From the NCBI GenBank assembly GCA_037447655.1, contig JBBHKE010002138.1:106187-122204 (forward strand): a stretch of 16,018 nucleotides of DNA, given 5' to 3'. Origin of the DNA: Zygnema cylindricum. Taxonomy: Eukaryota > Streptophyta > Zygnematophyceae > Zygnematales > Zygnemataceae. Below, piece after piece: positions 1-7,602 of this stretch (within the stretch, counting starts at the first letter, position 1; each line of letters opens with the position of its first letter). A program made the position numbers and the translations under genes. The notes under the pieces were generated by a model that searched no databases, was not told the origin of the DNA, and worked only from the letters and a program-made list of their open reading frames with translations.

Positions 1-995
1 AATAGTCAGCTTAAATAATTTCGGTTAGGAAAACGTTTTTTGCAAGTGCTACCTTATAAAAATAAAAAAAACGTTTGAAAGTTTATTCAGAGGAATCTTT
101 TTGCTTTTCTCCTTCTTGTTATATAGCTTTTCTCAAGGGCACTATTGGTTGGGCGCAAGAGTCGACATCTGTATGTAGAAAAATGTACAAGTTTTTTTCA
201 TAACTTTTGGAAATGGACTGACTCAGTGTTAGGTGTAAACAGTATACCAGAAATTTTGAAATGTTTAGACAATTGTTTAAATATTCTAGCATATCGTCTA
301 GCCGTTTTTACAATGTTTAACCTCACAATCCACTTATACAACGCTACAAATATGAAATCGACGGAGTACCCATACCAAAATATACGATTAGGAAGGACGA
401 ATCAAATTTGCAAAACATCAATTCTACTTGTATTTTGTAGTTTGCATAACATTTGTCGTACGTCAACCTATTTTGATTTTCACGTGACAGAGACCAATGA
501 GAGGCTCCATTAAGTGTTAGCCGGTCGTGAGATAACCACTTTCCGGTTGAACACTGTAAAATTCAAACTTGGACACCTTGTTTAAACACATGTTTAAACG
601 ATGAAGCTTTCAGGTAGTTAAACAATAAATTACTTAATCGCAAAAAAGTCAAATTTTTGGAGTAAAGTATCAAGTAGGTTTTACATTGTTGGATTCTATA
701 GTAGGTTCTTTGAAAGGGAAACGGAAGAGTATACATAATTTGCTCGAAGACAAAAATGGAAAACATTTCCATTTGTTACTATTATTCTAGTTTTACAATA
801 ATATATATTGTTCTTTTCATTGTTGACTATGTTATCATGGTTTTCTATGTGTGTCTGTACAAACACAAACTGAGAAAATAGACCACCTAATTCTATAGAA
901 TAGCATTTTTTTTACAGAGTTTCGAACGATATAAAGACCATAAGAGACCAAGAGATAAACAAAACAAGTTGAACTTTGACGAGTTGAGAGGTAGC
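1..995. other. intergenic AT-rich sequence, nothing identified
   Basis: I see no credible gene in this stretch. The open frames at 145-513 (plus) and 563-772 (minus) have compositions expected from translated AT-rich noncoding DNA, no recognisable motif and no splice context. The only local structure is a pair of identical octamers GTTTAAAC at 580-587 and 592-599, each self-complementary, which can occur by chance in such DNA. No LTR, tRNA or transposon terminus was recognised. Confidence 0.6.
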
Positions 996-1000
996 GGTAG

Positions 1001-1380
1001 TCGTTTGCCGATAACCGATATGTACCTTTTTTTGACCTACCGATAACTGATTTATTGATCCGATATATCGGTATCAGAGTTATCGCGATGAAAAAACGAT
1101 ATATCGCGATGAATTACTGGGCCCGATAATTATTGGCGATAAGTTTACGATTCAATCCGTACAGTGGTACTTTTTGTAAAAAAGTACGTGACGTATCGGT
1201 CTTACGTTGCATGCCACACTATATAATGAATAAAATATAATTCCATATACTTTAAAGTACTATGATATTGTATACTATTTTTTTTCACTTTTCGATGATA
1301 GAAAATTTGTTGGTTCCGGGGCGATATACCGGGACCCCTCACCGTTCGATAACCGATAACTATCGGTATCGGTTTTATCG
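1001..1380. repeat. TATCGG/CGATA motif cluster, MITE-like
   Basis: Direct and inverted copies of a CGATAACCGATA-type motif are scattered through about 380 bases. Examples are CCGATAACCGATA near 1008-1020, the perfect palindrome CCGATATATCGG at 1060-1071, TATCGCGATGA twice (1081-1091, 1103-1113), CCGATAATTATTGG near 1133-1146, and ACCGATAACTATCGGT near 1352-1367. A hairpin GTACTTTTT/AAAAAGTAC lies at 1167-1187. No coding sequence is present. The density of palindromic motifs at both edges with an AT-rich core suggests a degenerate non-autonomous DNA transposon or foldback element. No clear terminal inverted repeats or target-site duplication could be fixed, so the class is inference. Confidence 0.55.
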
Positions 1381-1814
1381 CATTAAGTTTTGACCCGATA
1401 CACAACACTACGAATTTGTATTGCAATCTCGTCTCTGACTTGTCGTCACGTTCTTGTGACTTCTAATGTCGTTTCACATATGAATGAAGAAGCTTTATTT
1501 CAAAAAGTGCGATGGAAAAAACCATCAAAGTACAAAGGGTTTCGCATATGGAGAAGATTTGTCAAAGGATCTCGACAAATATTTTTCTGCATAACCTTCA
1601 TCCTTTGTTATTTGTGTACCTGTCGTATCTGTACTTGACTGGGACTTGACGGGGTAGGCGAGAGACAGGGTAAAATGTTAGCCTTTCATGAGCGAAGTCA
1701 GTCCCCTTTTTAAAAGTCAAAGGTAGTACATGTTGTTACCGTCAAATTGTGACAAATTTGTATGTTTACTTTTACATACTACCATCGACTCTATCTCCTT
1801 TGCCAAAAGCTATT
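1381..1814. other. intergenic sequence, nothing identified
   Basis: No supported gene. The plus-strand frame at 1390-1638 has no recognisable domain and no flanking splice signals that connect it to the exons beginning near 2575. I see no repeats of note here. Confidence 0.5.
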
Positions 1815-1915
1815 AAAGTTTCGTTTAATAAAAATTTGTTTAATGATTTGTTTGATAGCTTGTCACAATTTGTTGAAAATTTTGTTTAATATTTGTTTAA
1901 TAATTTGTTCACTAA
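1815..1915. repeat. degenerate TTTGTTTAAT repeat
   Basis: The motif TTTGTTTAAT or close variants recurs several times (near 1835, 1847, 1884 and 1893, for example), with a partial variant CAATTTGTTG near 1866. It is an imperfect AT-rich simple repeat. No protein or RNA function is suggested by the sequence. Confidence 0.5.
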
Positions 1916-2110
1916 TTACTTGAGCCGTTAACAAATTATTATAATGTTTTTTCTGCTCAACAATTAGACAAATTTCTGTAGACTTACAGAAATTACAAAT
2001 ATAAAAGTTTGTGCTTATTGAAGGCCATGTCAGTGGTAAAAAATGTCTAAAAGGGTTGTTCTCCCACGTTCTCCAATATTTAGATGAGGAAATTTTGTCC
2101 TCTCCTTCCA

Positions 2111-2250
2111 AGGGGAGAAGGTAGACGGAGGGGAAGAAGGTGAGGGAACAGGGAGAGGGACGGGGAGAGGGAGAGGGAGGGGGAGGGGGAAGGAGAGAGG
2201 AAGGGGAGGAAGGAGAGGAGGAGGGGGAGAAGGAGGGGGAAAGTTCCTGC
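2111..2250. repeat. GA-rich polypurine tract
   Basis: About 140 bases consist almost entirely of G and A on the plus strand, with repeated GGGAGAGGGA and GGAGGGGGA units. The overlapping minus-strand frames read as runs of Ser, Pro and Leu and are artefacts of this composition. The minus-strand copy is a polypyrimidine tract comparable with those at 3658-3784 and 4627-4733. Confidence 0.85.
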
Positions 2251-2254
2251 AGCA

Positions 2255-2485
2255 TCAAACGACAAATATATGGGCGATTCTTTGAAAGTGTTCTAAACCA
2301 GTTTTAATTGCATGGCACCTAATCTTTTTTACTTCAGCACAATACTTGGAGTTCAGTATGTTTTTTTTTGCAAATGAATAGTCAAGGTCTCGGAAGTTTA
2401 TAATGTTCCGATCATTTGAACCATCTAAAACTACATCTTTTGGTAGAATGACGTCTCTCCATTCAGTTTTTTTAAAAAGAAGCAA
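2255..2485 (-). other. unidentified open frame, minus strand
   Basis: This 76-codon frame has a mixed composition with several charged residues (for example TEWRDVILPKDVVLDG near its start) and is less repetitive than the surrounding shadow frames. It stays open upstream of its first ATG for some codons, so it might be an exon or transposon remnant rather than a full gene. I recognise no domain. It lies just upstream of, and on the opposite strand to, the exon beginning near 2575. It could equally be chance; confidence that it is coding is low. Confidence 0.2.
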
Positions 2486-2574
2486 AATGTCATCTTTCCA
2501 TTCATTTTGTTTTCATATTTATTCAGGTCATACAACTTTCATTGATGTTTTTTTGTTCTGAACGATATTTGCAG

Positions 2575-2760
2575 GATTCTCGTTTTTCGGTCAATGCCCT
2601 CGGGTTGATTTATCGTGTACCCAAAGAAGACGGTTCTTATGAGCCTTATTTTGACGTTTGTCAGTTAGGATGTAGACGAAAAACGGATGCAAGTTTGGCA
2701 GGTTCAGAAGATTCCGTAGGTTCCGTGTGCGATTTTCAGTTTAATCTCCGTTACCTACCT
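2575..2760 (+). CDS. exon 1 seen of an unrecognised multi-exon gene
   Basis: A 62-codon exon in phase 0 at both ends. It follows a T-rich stretch ending in TTTGCAG and is followed by a strong donor GTAAGT at 2761. The peptide contains LIYRVPKEDGSYEPYFDV, then CQLGCRRK, and ends in CDFQFNLRYLP. It has a balanced globular composition unlike the flanking low-complexity DNA. A second acceptor at 2526 (TTATTCAG) is exactly 48 bases upstream and keeps the same frame open, so the exon could start at 2527 and gain 16 residues. No upstream exon or start codon was found. The spacing of a GCR motif followed by a C-x(5)-R/K-x-L-P stretch is faintly reminiscent of DUF2921 proteins, but I do not call the family. 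Confidence 0.6.
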
Positions 2761-3474
2761 GTAAGTTGCTTATCTAGAAAAACCCTAAAAACATCTGAAA
2801 AAGTTGGTAATAACAGTTTTTTTTTGTATTTTTGTAGTGATTGAAAGGAGGGAAAATTAACTTTTTCATTAGCTTGATAGTGATTGCTTTGGGGGAAAAT
2901 GACTGTTTTGTTATTTAATGTAGTGGTTGGTTCAAGGAGAAAACAAATAGGAGGTATCTCATAACACGCTTTAGTTTATTTTACATTCTCAAAAGTTTTC
3001 GGAAAAGAATCAGTCAGTTTTAATTGGCACAATATTGAATGGCTTAAATATTTTTTTGCAAAGTTTTTCAAAAGCCTTTCCTGGTTGTAAAAAGGATATG
3101 GAAACAAAAGGATATGTTGGAGAATCTTTCGACTACATTTTTTTGTGTCCATTCACTTTTTTTTTCTCAAGTAGTAGGATTTCACTTTGTCTATCAGGAA
3201 GAATAAAGTAATAGCATCAAAAGAATCCTTTAATGGTATATAACCATGTAAAACTAATCAAAAAAGGCATTAATTAATAGCAAAATGTAGGATTATGTAA
3301 TTCAGAAAGAAGAATGTGAATCTCAAACATCTACTTCAAGAAGGCTTGTATCCACTTTTAGAGTATCCTTTTTACTTGTTGACCCTCTTTTCTTCCTCTT
3401 TTTTTATGAAATTGACATTATTTTCTTCTTTTTTTGTGTGTTTTTATTTGTTTTTCTTGTTTTTTGAAATTCAG
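2761..3474 (+). other. intron, phase 0
   Basis: It begins with the canonical donor GTAAGT and ends with a long T-rich tract and the acceptor AAATTCAG at 3474. It is AT-rich with no exon-like open frame. The phase is 0 on both sides, which joins exon 2575-2760 to exon 3475-3581 without disturbing the frame. Confidence 0.5.
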
Positions 3475-3581
3475 TCCGAAAGAAATATAAGTCTTTATGA
3501 ATTTTCCACCTTCGAGAACAACAAATGGAGTGGTCAACTGGTGGTCAAAAATCCGAAAAATCAAGATAAAGTTTTTTTCAG
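3475..3581 (+). CDS. exon 2 seen of the unrecognised gene
   Basis: This 107-base exon enters in phase 0 and leaves with two bases of a codon. The peptide starts SERNISLYEFSTFENNKWSG and continues with QLVVKNPKNQDKVFF, a hydrophilic alternating pattern compatible with a beta-rich domain. The donor TCAG|GTTTTG at 3582 is weak because position +3 is T. The choice is supported because it is the only junction I found that keeps the frame into the exon at 3984. Reading through would meet a stop within about 15 codons. Confidence 0.5.
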
Positions 3582-3657
3582 GTTTTGGGTCTTTTTCATT
3601 TCTATTTGTTTGTGGTGTTGTTGATGTTGTTCTCTTTTTTGGTTTTAAAGCTGTTTC

Positions 3658-3784
3658 TCCTTCCCACCTCTCCTCTCTCCCTCTCCTTCTCTCCCCCCTC
3701 CCCTCTCTCTCTCCCTCCCTCTCCCTCTCCCTCTCCGCTCCCTCCCTCCCTCTCCCCCTCCCTCCCTCCCTCCCTCCCTCCCTT
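3658..3784. repeat. CT-rich polypyrimidine microsatellite inside an intron
   Basis: A tract of CTCTCC and CCCT units spans about 127 bases with very few purines, ending in a run of CCCTCCCT repeats. It sits within the proposed intron 3582-3983. Overlapping frames in all readings give Ser/Pro/Leu-rich or Gly/Arg/Glu-rich products that are artefacts. Confidence 0.9.
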
Positions 3785-3983
3785 GTTGGAGCCTTTTTTT
3801 ATGCTTTTTTTCTTTAATGGGGTTGAGATGATGATGTCGAACCAAAAGACCGGTGGCAAATAAAACAGAGCAGAATATGTTTCCACTAAAGGCAAATTTT
3901 CTTTCTTTGTTAGAAATAGTTTTGATGACTTTTTTCCTTCTCATCTTTTTTTTCTTTTTGTGGGAACAAAATGATGACGTCAG

Positions 3984-4054
3984 CATCGAAGGGAGAGGGA
4001 AATTTAATGGCGGATCAAAGTATATCTTCACTAAGGACGACAAAGTACACTCCA
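3984..4054 (+). CDS. exon 3 seen of the unrecognised gene
   Basis: A 71-base exon that follows a T-tract and the acceptor GACGTCAG. It takes the two-base remainder of the previous exon to give a Ser codon, then reads IEGRGKFNGGSKYIFTKDDK and ends at A|GTAAGT, a strong donor at 4055. It leaves one base of a codon. The surrounding introns are low complexity, while this segment has normal amino-acid diversity with glycines and charged residues. If the donor were ignored, the frame would run to a stop at 4129-4131, which would be an alternative 3' end. Confidence 0.5.
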
Positions 4055-4993
4055 GTAAGTGGTCAAGATTTTATATCAATCACTTTTATTTCTTTTGGAC
4101 TTTGTTCGACTACACCGTGAATCGTTGTTAGAGCTAATAAGATTAATCCAGAGCAGTGTTTCTTTTTTCTCCTCCGACCACAATATTACAACATTAATAA
4201 CCCTTTTTTTTTTTTTTCAATGCTAATGATTGTTTATGTTACACAATATTTTGTAAGCGTTTCGTCCACATCATTAGGCAACAAAAATCAATTTTAATAA
4301 CAATTAATGCTAAATTAAATCCCAGAATGTTTTTGGCTTTACTCTAATAGTGATTCGCGGTGTACTTTTTGTGCACTTTATTTTATTTTGTACGTATCTA
4401 TCGTAGAATTGTTTAAGAGTTTTTTGGGAATCAGGAGTAGACCTAACTCGAGTTTGTGGTTGTACATATTGTAAACATCGAATGGCAAAAGAAAAATGAC
4501 TTGTGAATTTAGTAAATTACAAAAATGACTTATAAACGAATTAGCTGCCTTTCATTCCTATGCTGCTCAAATTTATTGCCCGAAACAGTTCATTTGCACA
4601 TCCAAACAATCCAATTTTTTATCACATCTCTCTCTTTCTCTCCCTCTCTGTCTCTTTTTCCTTCCCTCTTTCTCCCTCTCTCTCTCTCGCTCACTTATCT
4701 CTCTCTCTCTCTTTCTCTCTCCACTCCTCCCTCGTGTCGCTATGTTGACCACTCTATATTTGAAAGAACTATTTTCTGGTTTTGTTGTAAAAATAAATAA
4801 ATTTAACCATCAGATTCTTAGATCCTCGCATGAAATAGTGTGGATTGGAAATGGAAATTGTACATAATGTGTTTAAAATAAAATCACTTCAATTTCAATG
4901 AGTGGTCTGTATTATAAAGCAAAATCTATGTAAGTGAAATGGCCTCTGTCTTTGTGCTTCCTTCAATTTGTTGCCTCCTTTTTTTTTTGGCAG
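4055..4993 (+). other. intron, phase 1, with CT microsatellite
   Basis: The donor is GTAAGT and the proposed acceptor is the very strong TTTTTTTTTTGGCAG ending at 4993. The interval contains AT-rich DNA and a CT-rich microsatellite (4627-4733). No supported exon was found inside it. Both edges are phase 1, so the flanking exons join in frame with an Ile codon at the junction. Confidence 0.45.
4627..4733. repeat. CT-dinucleotide microsatellite
   Basis: An imperfect (CT)n/(TCTC)n tract of about 107 bases with occasional T runs and single interruptions. It lies within the proposed intron 4055-4993. The open frames through it are Ser/Leu-rich artefacts. Confidence 0.9.
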
Positions 4994-5094
4994 TTTGTCA
5001 TATGGAGTCAAATGGGGTTATGGCAAATCTGTTCGATTTTTTCGGATGGCGACACCCAAAAGATATTCCCAAAGATGAGGATACCTCGTTAGAG
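4994..5094 (+). CDS. exon 4 seen of the unrecognised gene (or part of a small ORF starting at 4939)
   Basis: A 101-base exon between the acceptor TTGGCAG (4993) and the donor GAG|GTGAGT (5095). It completes the one-base remainder of the previous exon and leaves in phase 0. It encodes a peptide with HMESNGVMANLFDFFGW followed by the acidic stretch IPKDEDTSLE. The same frame is open back to an ATG at 4939, and the extra residues there mimic a signal peptide (hydrophobic FVLPSICCLLFFLAV). Much of that extra segment is simply the translated polypyrimidine tract of the acceptor. I therefore prefer the exon reading, but a small secreted-protein reading cannot be excluded. Confidence 0.5.
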
Positions 5095-5199
5095 GTGAGT
5101 ATCCAAAATATGGCATATCCTATTTGTTTGTTTTTTTTGTTTTTTTATTTTTGTTTTTGTTTATTTGTGCTTATTTACTTTCTCAATTTGATCATGTAG
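5095..5199 (+). other. short intron, phase 0
   Basis: The donor is GTGAGT, the interior is T-rich, and the acceptor ATCATGTAG ends at 5199, giving 105 bases. A second strong acceptor, TTCGTTTTGCAG, ends at 5306 and could be used instead; it leads to a stop after four codons. Confidence 0.4.
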
Positions 5200-5223
5200 G
5201 ATTTTAGTGTCGTTTTAAACTAA
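5200..5223 (+). CDS. possible terminal exon with stop
   Basis: Taking the acceptor at 5199, the frame continues for seven residues (DFSVVLN) to a TAA stop at 5221-5223. With this end the visible exons total 489 bases, exactly 163 codons including the stop. The exon is so short that it may be coincidental. Alternatives are the acceptor at 5306 or splicing to a much more distant exon such as 15012. No clear polyadenylation signal follows. Confidence 0.3.
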   Translation, partial: DFSVVLN

Positions 5224-5472
5224 TCTCAATGTAATAGAACATCTATTTTGCCGTAATCATGTGTCAATTTTATTTAGTTTTTTTTTTTTTTCTGTTCGTT
5301 TTGCAGAAAATATGTAGGTAGAAAATATGAAATATTGTCTCTTTCTATACCGTGTATCGTTATAGTGTCAAGGACTTATTAACGTGAGGTTTATATCACT
5401 GTTATTAAATCTAATTAGGTTCACAATGATGTGGCTCGTGTTTGACCGTTTAACGAATTATTGTTGAAAAAA
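5224..5472. other. intergenic or intronic spacer before the retrotransposon nest
   Basis: AT-rich DNA with a long T run and an acceptor-like TTTTGCAG at 5301-5306. No coding sequence is supported. The homology shared with the copy near 14049 begins at about 5473, which marks the start of recognisable retroelement sequence. Confidence 0.5.
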
Positions 5473-5596
5473 AGTCACTCTCGAGATATTTTTTGTCCTC
5501 TATTTAGCTTGTCTCTACTTCTTGTTTTGCAATCAGTTTTTTAATTGAAAACAGATGATTTCTGTCCTTTTTCTCTCTTTCACTCTATTTGTTACC

Positions 5597-6250
5597 GTGG
5601 CTTCACCTCTAATAGGTTATGGGCTCGGCAACGCCAATACTGTTGCCAAATTCAATAGGACAAGATTTTTATTGCTGGAAAAATATCAAATAGAGCAACT
5701 TTTTTGTCGTGAGAAACTTTGGTCAATCATTTAGTGAACTTGAACTGACCGACGCTGCTGCCTAAAATGTCTGGCTCGCTAAAAACGAGGACGCCCACTC
5801 TCAGCTTGTCCTCGCCCTTAAGTCATATCAGATTGACATTATCCGTAACGCATTTTCGGCTCACGACGCGTGGTCATTATTGACCTCCGCATATGAGAAT
5901 CAGTCTTGGTCCAACAAGCTCTTCCTCAAAAGGCGTCGCAATGCTTATCAAAACCTGTCTACTGCTTTTATTCGGACCTACTTCACCAAACCTATGTCTA
6001 GCATCTCAAGTCGTTGGTTGCCCAACTCAAAAATATCAATTCACCAATTTCTAATGATGATCTTATTTCGGTGATCCTAAAAGATTTACCGGATCACTAT
6101 TCATCTCTCATTTCCTCCCTTGCCACCTTTTCAATTCCTTTGACTATTCTGACCTTGACCTTAACAACTCTACTGGTTCACGAGGAAATAAAACAGTCAT
6201 TTCAAATCAAATCAAGAGTCGCTCGCTTTGGCCACCTTTTCACCTAATCT
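5597..6250 (+). pseudogene. copia gag (UBN2-type) remnant, copy A
   Basis: The start codon position, by comparison with copy E (ATG at 14168), is GTG at 5597 followed by Ala-Ser-Pro. The first segment reads about 44 codons to a stop near 5732. Homology resumes with LVLALKSYQIDIIRNAFSAH and the segment ENQSWSNKLFLKRR, typical of copia gag. A frameshift near 6000 is followed by ISNDDLISVILKDLPDHYSS, the usual gag segment preceding the zinc knuckle. In living elements gag forms the virus-like particle in the cytoplasm. At least one frameshift and several stops break this copy. Copy D at 13640-13175 is a paralogous copy of the first part. Confidence 0.8.
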
Positions 6251-6271
6251 GAGGCTGCCAAAATCTTCCTC

Positions 6272-6320
6272 CAACACCGTTGCTATTGTCGAGCGTTAGA
6301 TCACAACATTGATGTCTGTC
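6272..6320 (+). pseudogene. degenerate zinc knuckle, copy A gag
   Basis: The frame gives Cys-x4-His-x4-Cys (C at 6287, H at 6302, C at 6317), the last three ligands of a CCHC knuckle. The residue expected to be the first Cys is Arg (CGT at 6278). A knuckle in this position binds element RNA in active copia gag proteins. Its place between gag and protease fits. Confidence 0.5.
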
Positions 6321-6323
6321 CGG

Positions 6324-6476
6324 CACTCGAACGGAAACATGACCGACAAGGTTGACCGGAGCGTACGGGTGGACGAGGTCATTCTAGAAGACATGGATGC
6401 GAACACTCGAATGGAGCATGACTGACAAGGTGGACTGAATCGTACAAGTGGATGAGGTCATTTTGGAGGGCGTAGA
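6324..6476 (+). repeat. 80-bp imperfect tandem duplication in copy A
   Basis: Unit 1 (6324-6403) and unit 2 (6404 to about 6476) share CACTCGAA, CATGACYGACAAGGT and GGAYGAGGTCATTYT blocks at a fixed offset of 80. They differ at numerous positions, so the duplication is older than the exact one at 10629-10680. It lies just downstream of the zinc knuckle. Confidence 0.75.
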
Positions 6477-6590
6477 TCATACCACGGCCACGCCTCTTCA
6501 GCTGGAAGTACCTTTTCCCTTAGAAATACAGAGTTTTCCCCGACCTATCTTTTCATTCCATCGCTACCATATCTTTACTGTCACACTCAC

Positions 6591-6900
6591 TTGGCGGATC
6601 ACCCCACTCCGCAAACTCCTAGCTACGTTCAAACTTACCCATTGTCTCTATCTGGCCAACCAAACTCACTTCTTCATCTAACGGTGGACATCGCTAATTT
6701 GTCGCCATCTATGATTCAATCGGATCATGGATTCGCATCGTCCTCCACGATATTACCAGCATCAACCGTTAGTGATTCCACCTGTATCGTTGATTTTGGT
6801 GCATCTCACCACTTATCATCTCGCGTTGATTGGTTTTCTTTCATGTTTCCACTTTGTCGACCAATACTAATACTACCATTTATCAACTCACGCTGATTGG
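6591..6900 (+). pseudogene. copia aspartic protease remnant, copy A
   Basis: A 101-codon frame carries Pro/Ser-rich linker sequence and then STCIVDFGASHHLSS around 6779-6825. This matches the copia retropepsin active-site region preceding an HH/SH motif. The active-site triad normally has Asp-Ser/Thr-Gly; here the second residue is Phe (TTT), which should abolish catalysis. In active elements this protease cleaves the Gag-Pol polyprotein. The downstream part of the domain is broken by tandem duplications (6813-6945). Confidence 0.75.
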
Positions 6901-6945
6901 TTCTCTTCTATGTCTCCACTCTGTTCACCAATGCTAATACTACTA
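6813..6945 (+). repeat. 67-bp tandem duplication within protease remnant
   Basis: Unit 1 begins TTATCATCTCGCGTTGATTGG at 6813 and unit 2 begins TTATCAACTCACGCTGATTGG at 6880. They correspond along their length, ending in CCAATRCTAATACTACYA, with scattered substitutions. The duplication repeats the segment just after the protease active site. Confidence 0.85.
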
Positions 6946-6981
6946 GGAAACAACTACTAATAATTCTTGCTAATACTAATT

Positions 6982-7075
6982 GGCCGACAATGCTAATATT
7001 ACTTGTCCGACAATGCTAATATTACTTGTCCGACAATGCTTATACTATTTGGCAACAATACTTGGTTATACTACT
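6982..7075 (+). repeat. 23-bp tandem repeat, about four units
   Basis: Units at 6982-7004, 7005-7027 and 7028-7050 share the core CCGACAATGCTWATAYTA; a fourth diverged unit begins at 7051 with GGCAACAATACT. The first two differ only at one base. They lie inside copy A between protease and GAG-pre-integrase. Confidence 0.85.
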
Positions 7076-7099
7076 TCGCAACTACAAGATTGTCATAGC

Positions 7100-7450
7100 C
7101 ACCCATGTCAGTCGTACTGTAAATCCTTGCAACTCGAACCATGAAACCAACAACAGTCACCCCAACGTCATTTTTTTACCGAGATTAAAAAAAAATGTTC
7201 GTGTGACCTTTAAGCAAAAAGCGACGACCGGTTTCCCTTCCGATCGCTTTAGTTTTCGTATCTCCTACAAAAAAATTGATCGGATTCGGCTTTAAAAATA
7301 GCAATATCTACATCTTTCGTCCTTCTCGCCCATTGGATGTGCGAATGTGGCCATCACTTCCCCAAATATCACCTTTTCCAAGTGGCACCTTCGATATGGC
7401 CACCTATCCCACTCCCGTCTACATGAACAAACCAAAGCCTTGTAACGGGA
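7100..7450 (+). pseudogene. protease tail and GAG-pre-integrase remnant, copy A
   Basis: The frame near 7155-7200 reads NNSHPNVIFLPRLKKN, matching the region in copia polyproteins that follows the protease. A frameshift in the poly-A run near 7190-7197 separates it from VTFKQKATTGFPSDRFSFRI. Near 7365-7420 another frame gives ITFSKWHLRYGHLSHSRL, the W-H-x-R-x-G-H signature of GAG-pre-integrase. The element ends by about 7460, before the integrase core, where minus-strand reverse-transcriptase sequence of copy B begins. Confidence 0.7.
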
Positions 7451-7459
7451 CTGAAACCT

Positions 7460-7602
7460 TTGATTAACCAAAAAAATTCGTTTTGTTTCTGTTGCGTCGA
7501 AGACAATTCCAAGACTAAGTGTTCCAACCAAATATCTAAATATTCTCTTCACTGCTTCCTAATGTATCTTTTTAGGATTGCTACAATATCGACTAACTAC
7601 AC
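7460..7602 (-). pseudogene. end of reverse transcriptase domain, copy B
   Basis: Minus-strand reading gives SVVSRYCSNPKKIH and then EAVKRIFRYLVGTLSLGIVF, the conserved copia segment linking reverse transcriptase to RNase H. It starts in a different frame from the upstream part (7603-7848). Homology ends near 7460, so RNase H, which normally follows immediately, is missing. The rest of the minus-strand frame down to 7292 is antisense of copy A and is not real. Confidence 0.75.

Larger units (their letters stand above)
5473..7460 (+). mobile_element. copia retrotransposon copy A (family 1), 5' half, decayed
   Basis: On the plus strand it runs in the order expected for a Ty1/copia element: untranslated leader, UBN2-type gag, zinc knuckle, aspartic protease, and GAG-pre-integrase. 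It stops there. The leader 5473-5613 is repeated in the same direction at 14049-14186 (copy E), with most positions matching by eye. Integrase core, reverse transcriptase and RNase H are absent, and minus-strand copy B abuts it at about 7450-7465. I did not recognise a primer binding site or an intact LTR. Multiple stops and frameshifts show the copy is dead. Confidence 0.8.

Noticed and set aside
145-513. 122-codon plus-strand open frame
   Set aside because: No recognisable motif, no codon-composition signal apart from AT richness, and no splice context; likely chance.
580-599. Double GTTTAAAC as a regulatory palindrome
   Set aside because: Short AT-rich palindromes are expected by chance here and no gene starts nearby.
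1001-1380. CRISPR array, from the recurring CGATA motifs
   Set aside because: Repeats are short, palindromic, irregularly spaced and of mixed orientation; context is eukaryotic.
1863-2258. 131-codon minus-strand frame rich in Ser and Pro
   Set aside because: It runs through the GA-rich tract; the Pro/Ser repeats are translated microsatellite.
3497-4043. Several overlapping frames on both strands rich in Ser/Pro/Leu or Gly/Arg/Glu
   Set aside because: They translate the CT-rich tract 3658-3784 inside an intron.
4525-4800. Ser/Leu-rich plus-strand frames
   Set aside because: Translation of the CT microsatellite 4627-4733; no domain.
7292-7459. Continuation of the minus-strand frame beyond the reverse transcriptase end as RNase H
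   Set aside because: No RNase H motif; this DNA reads as copy A GAG-pre-integrase on the plus strand (WHLRYGH), so the minus-strand frame here is antisense.
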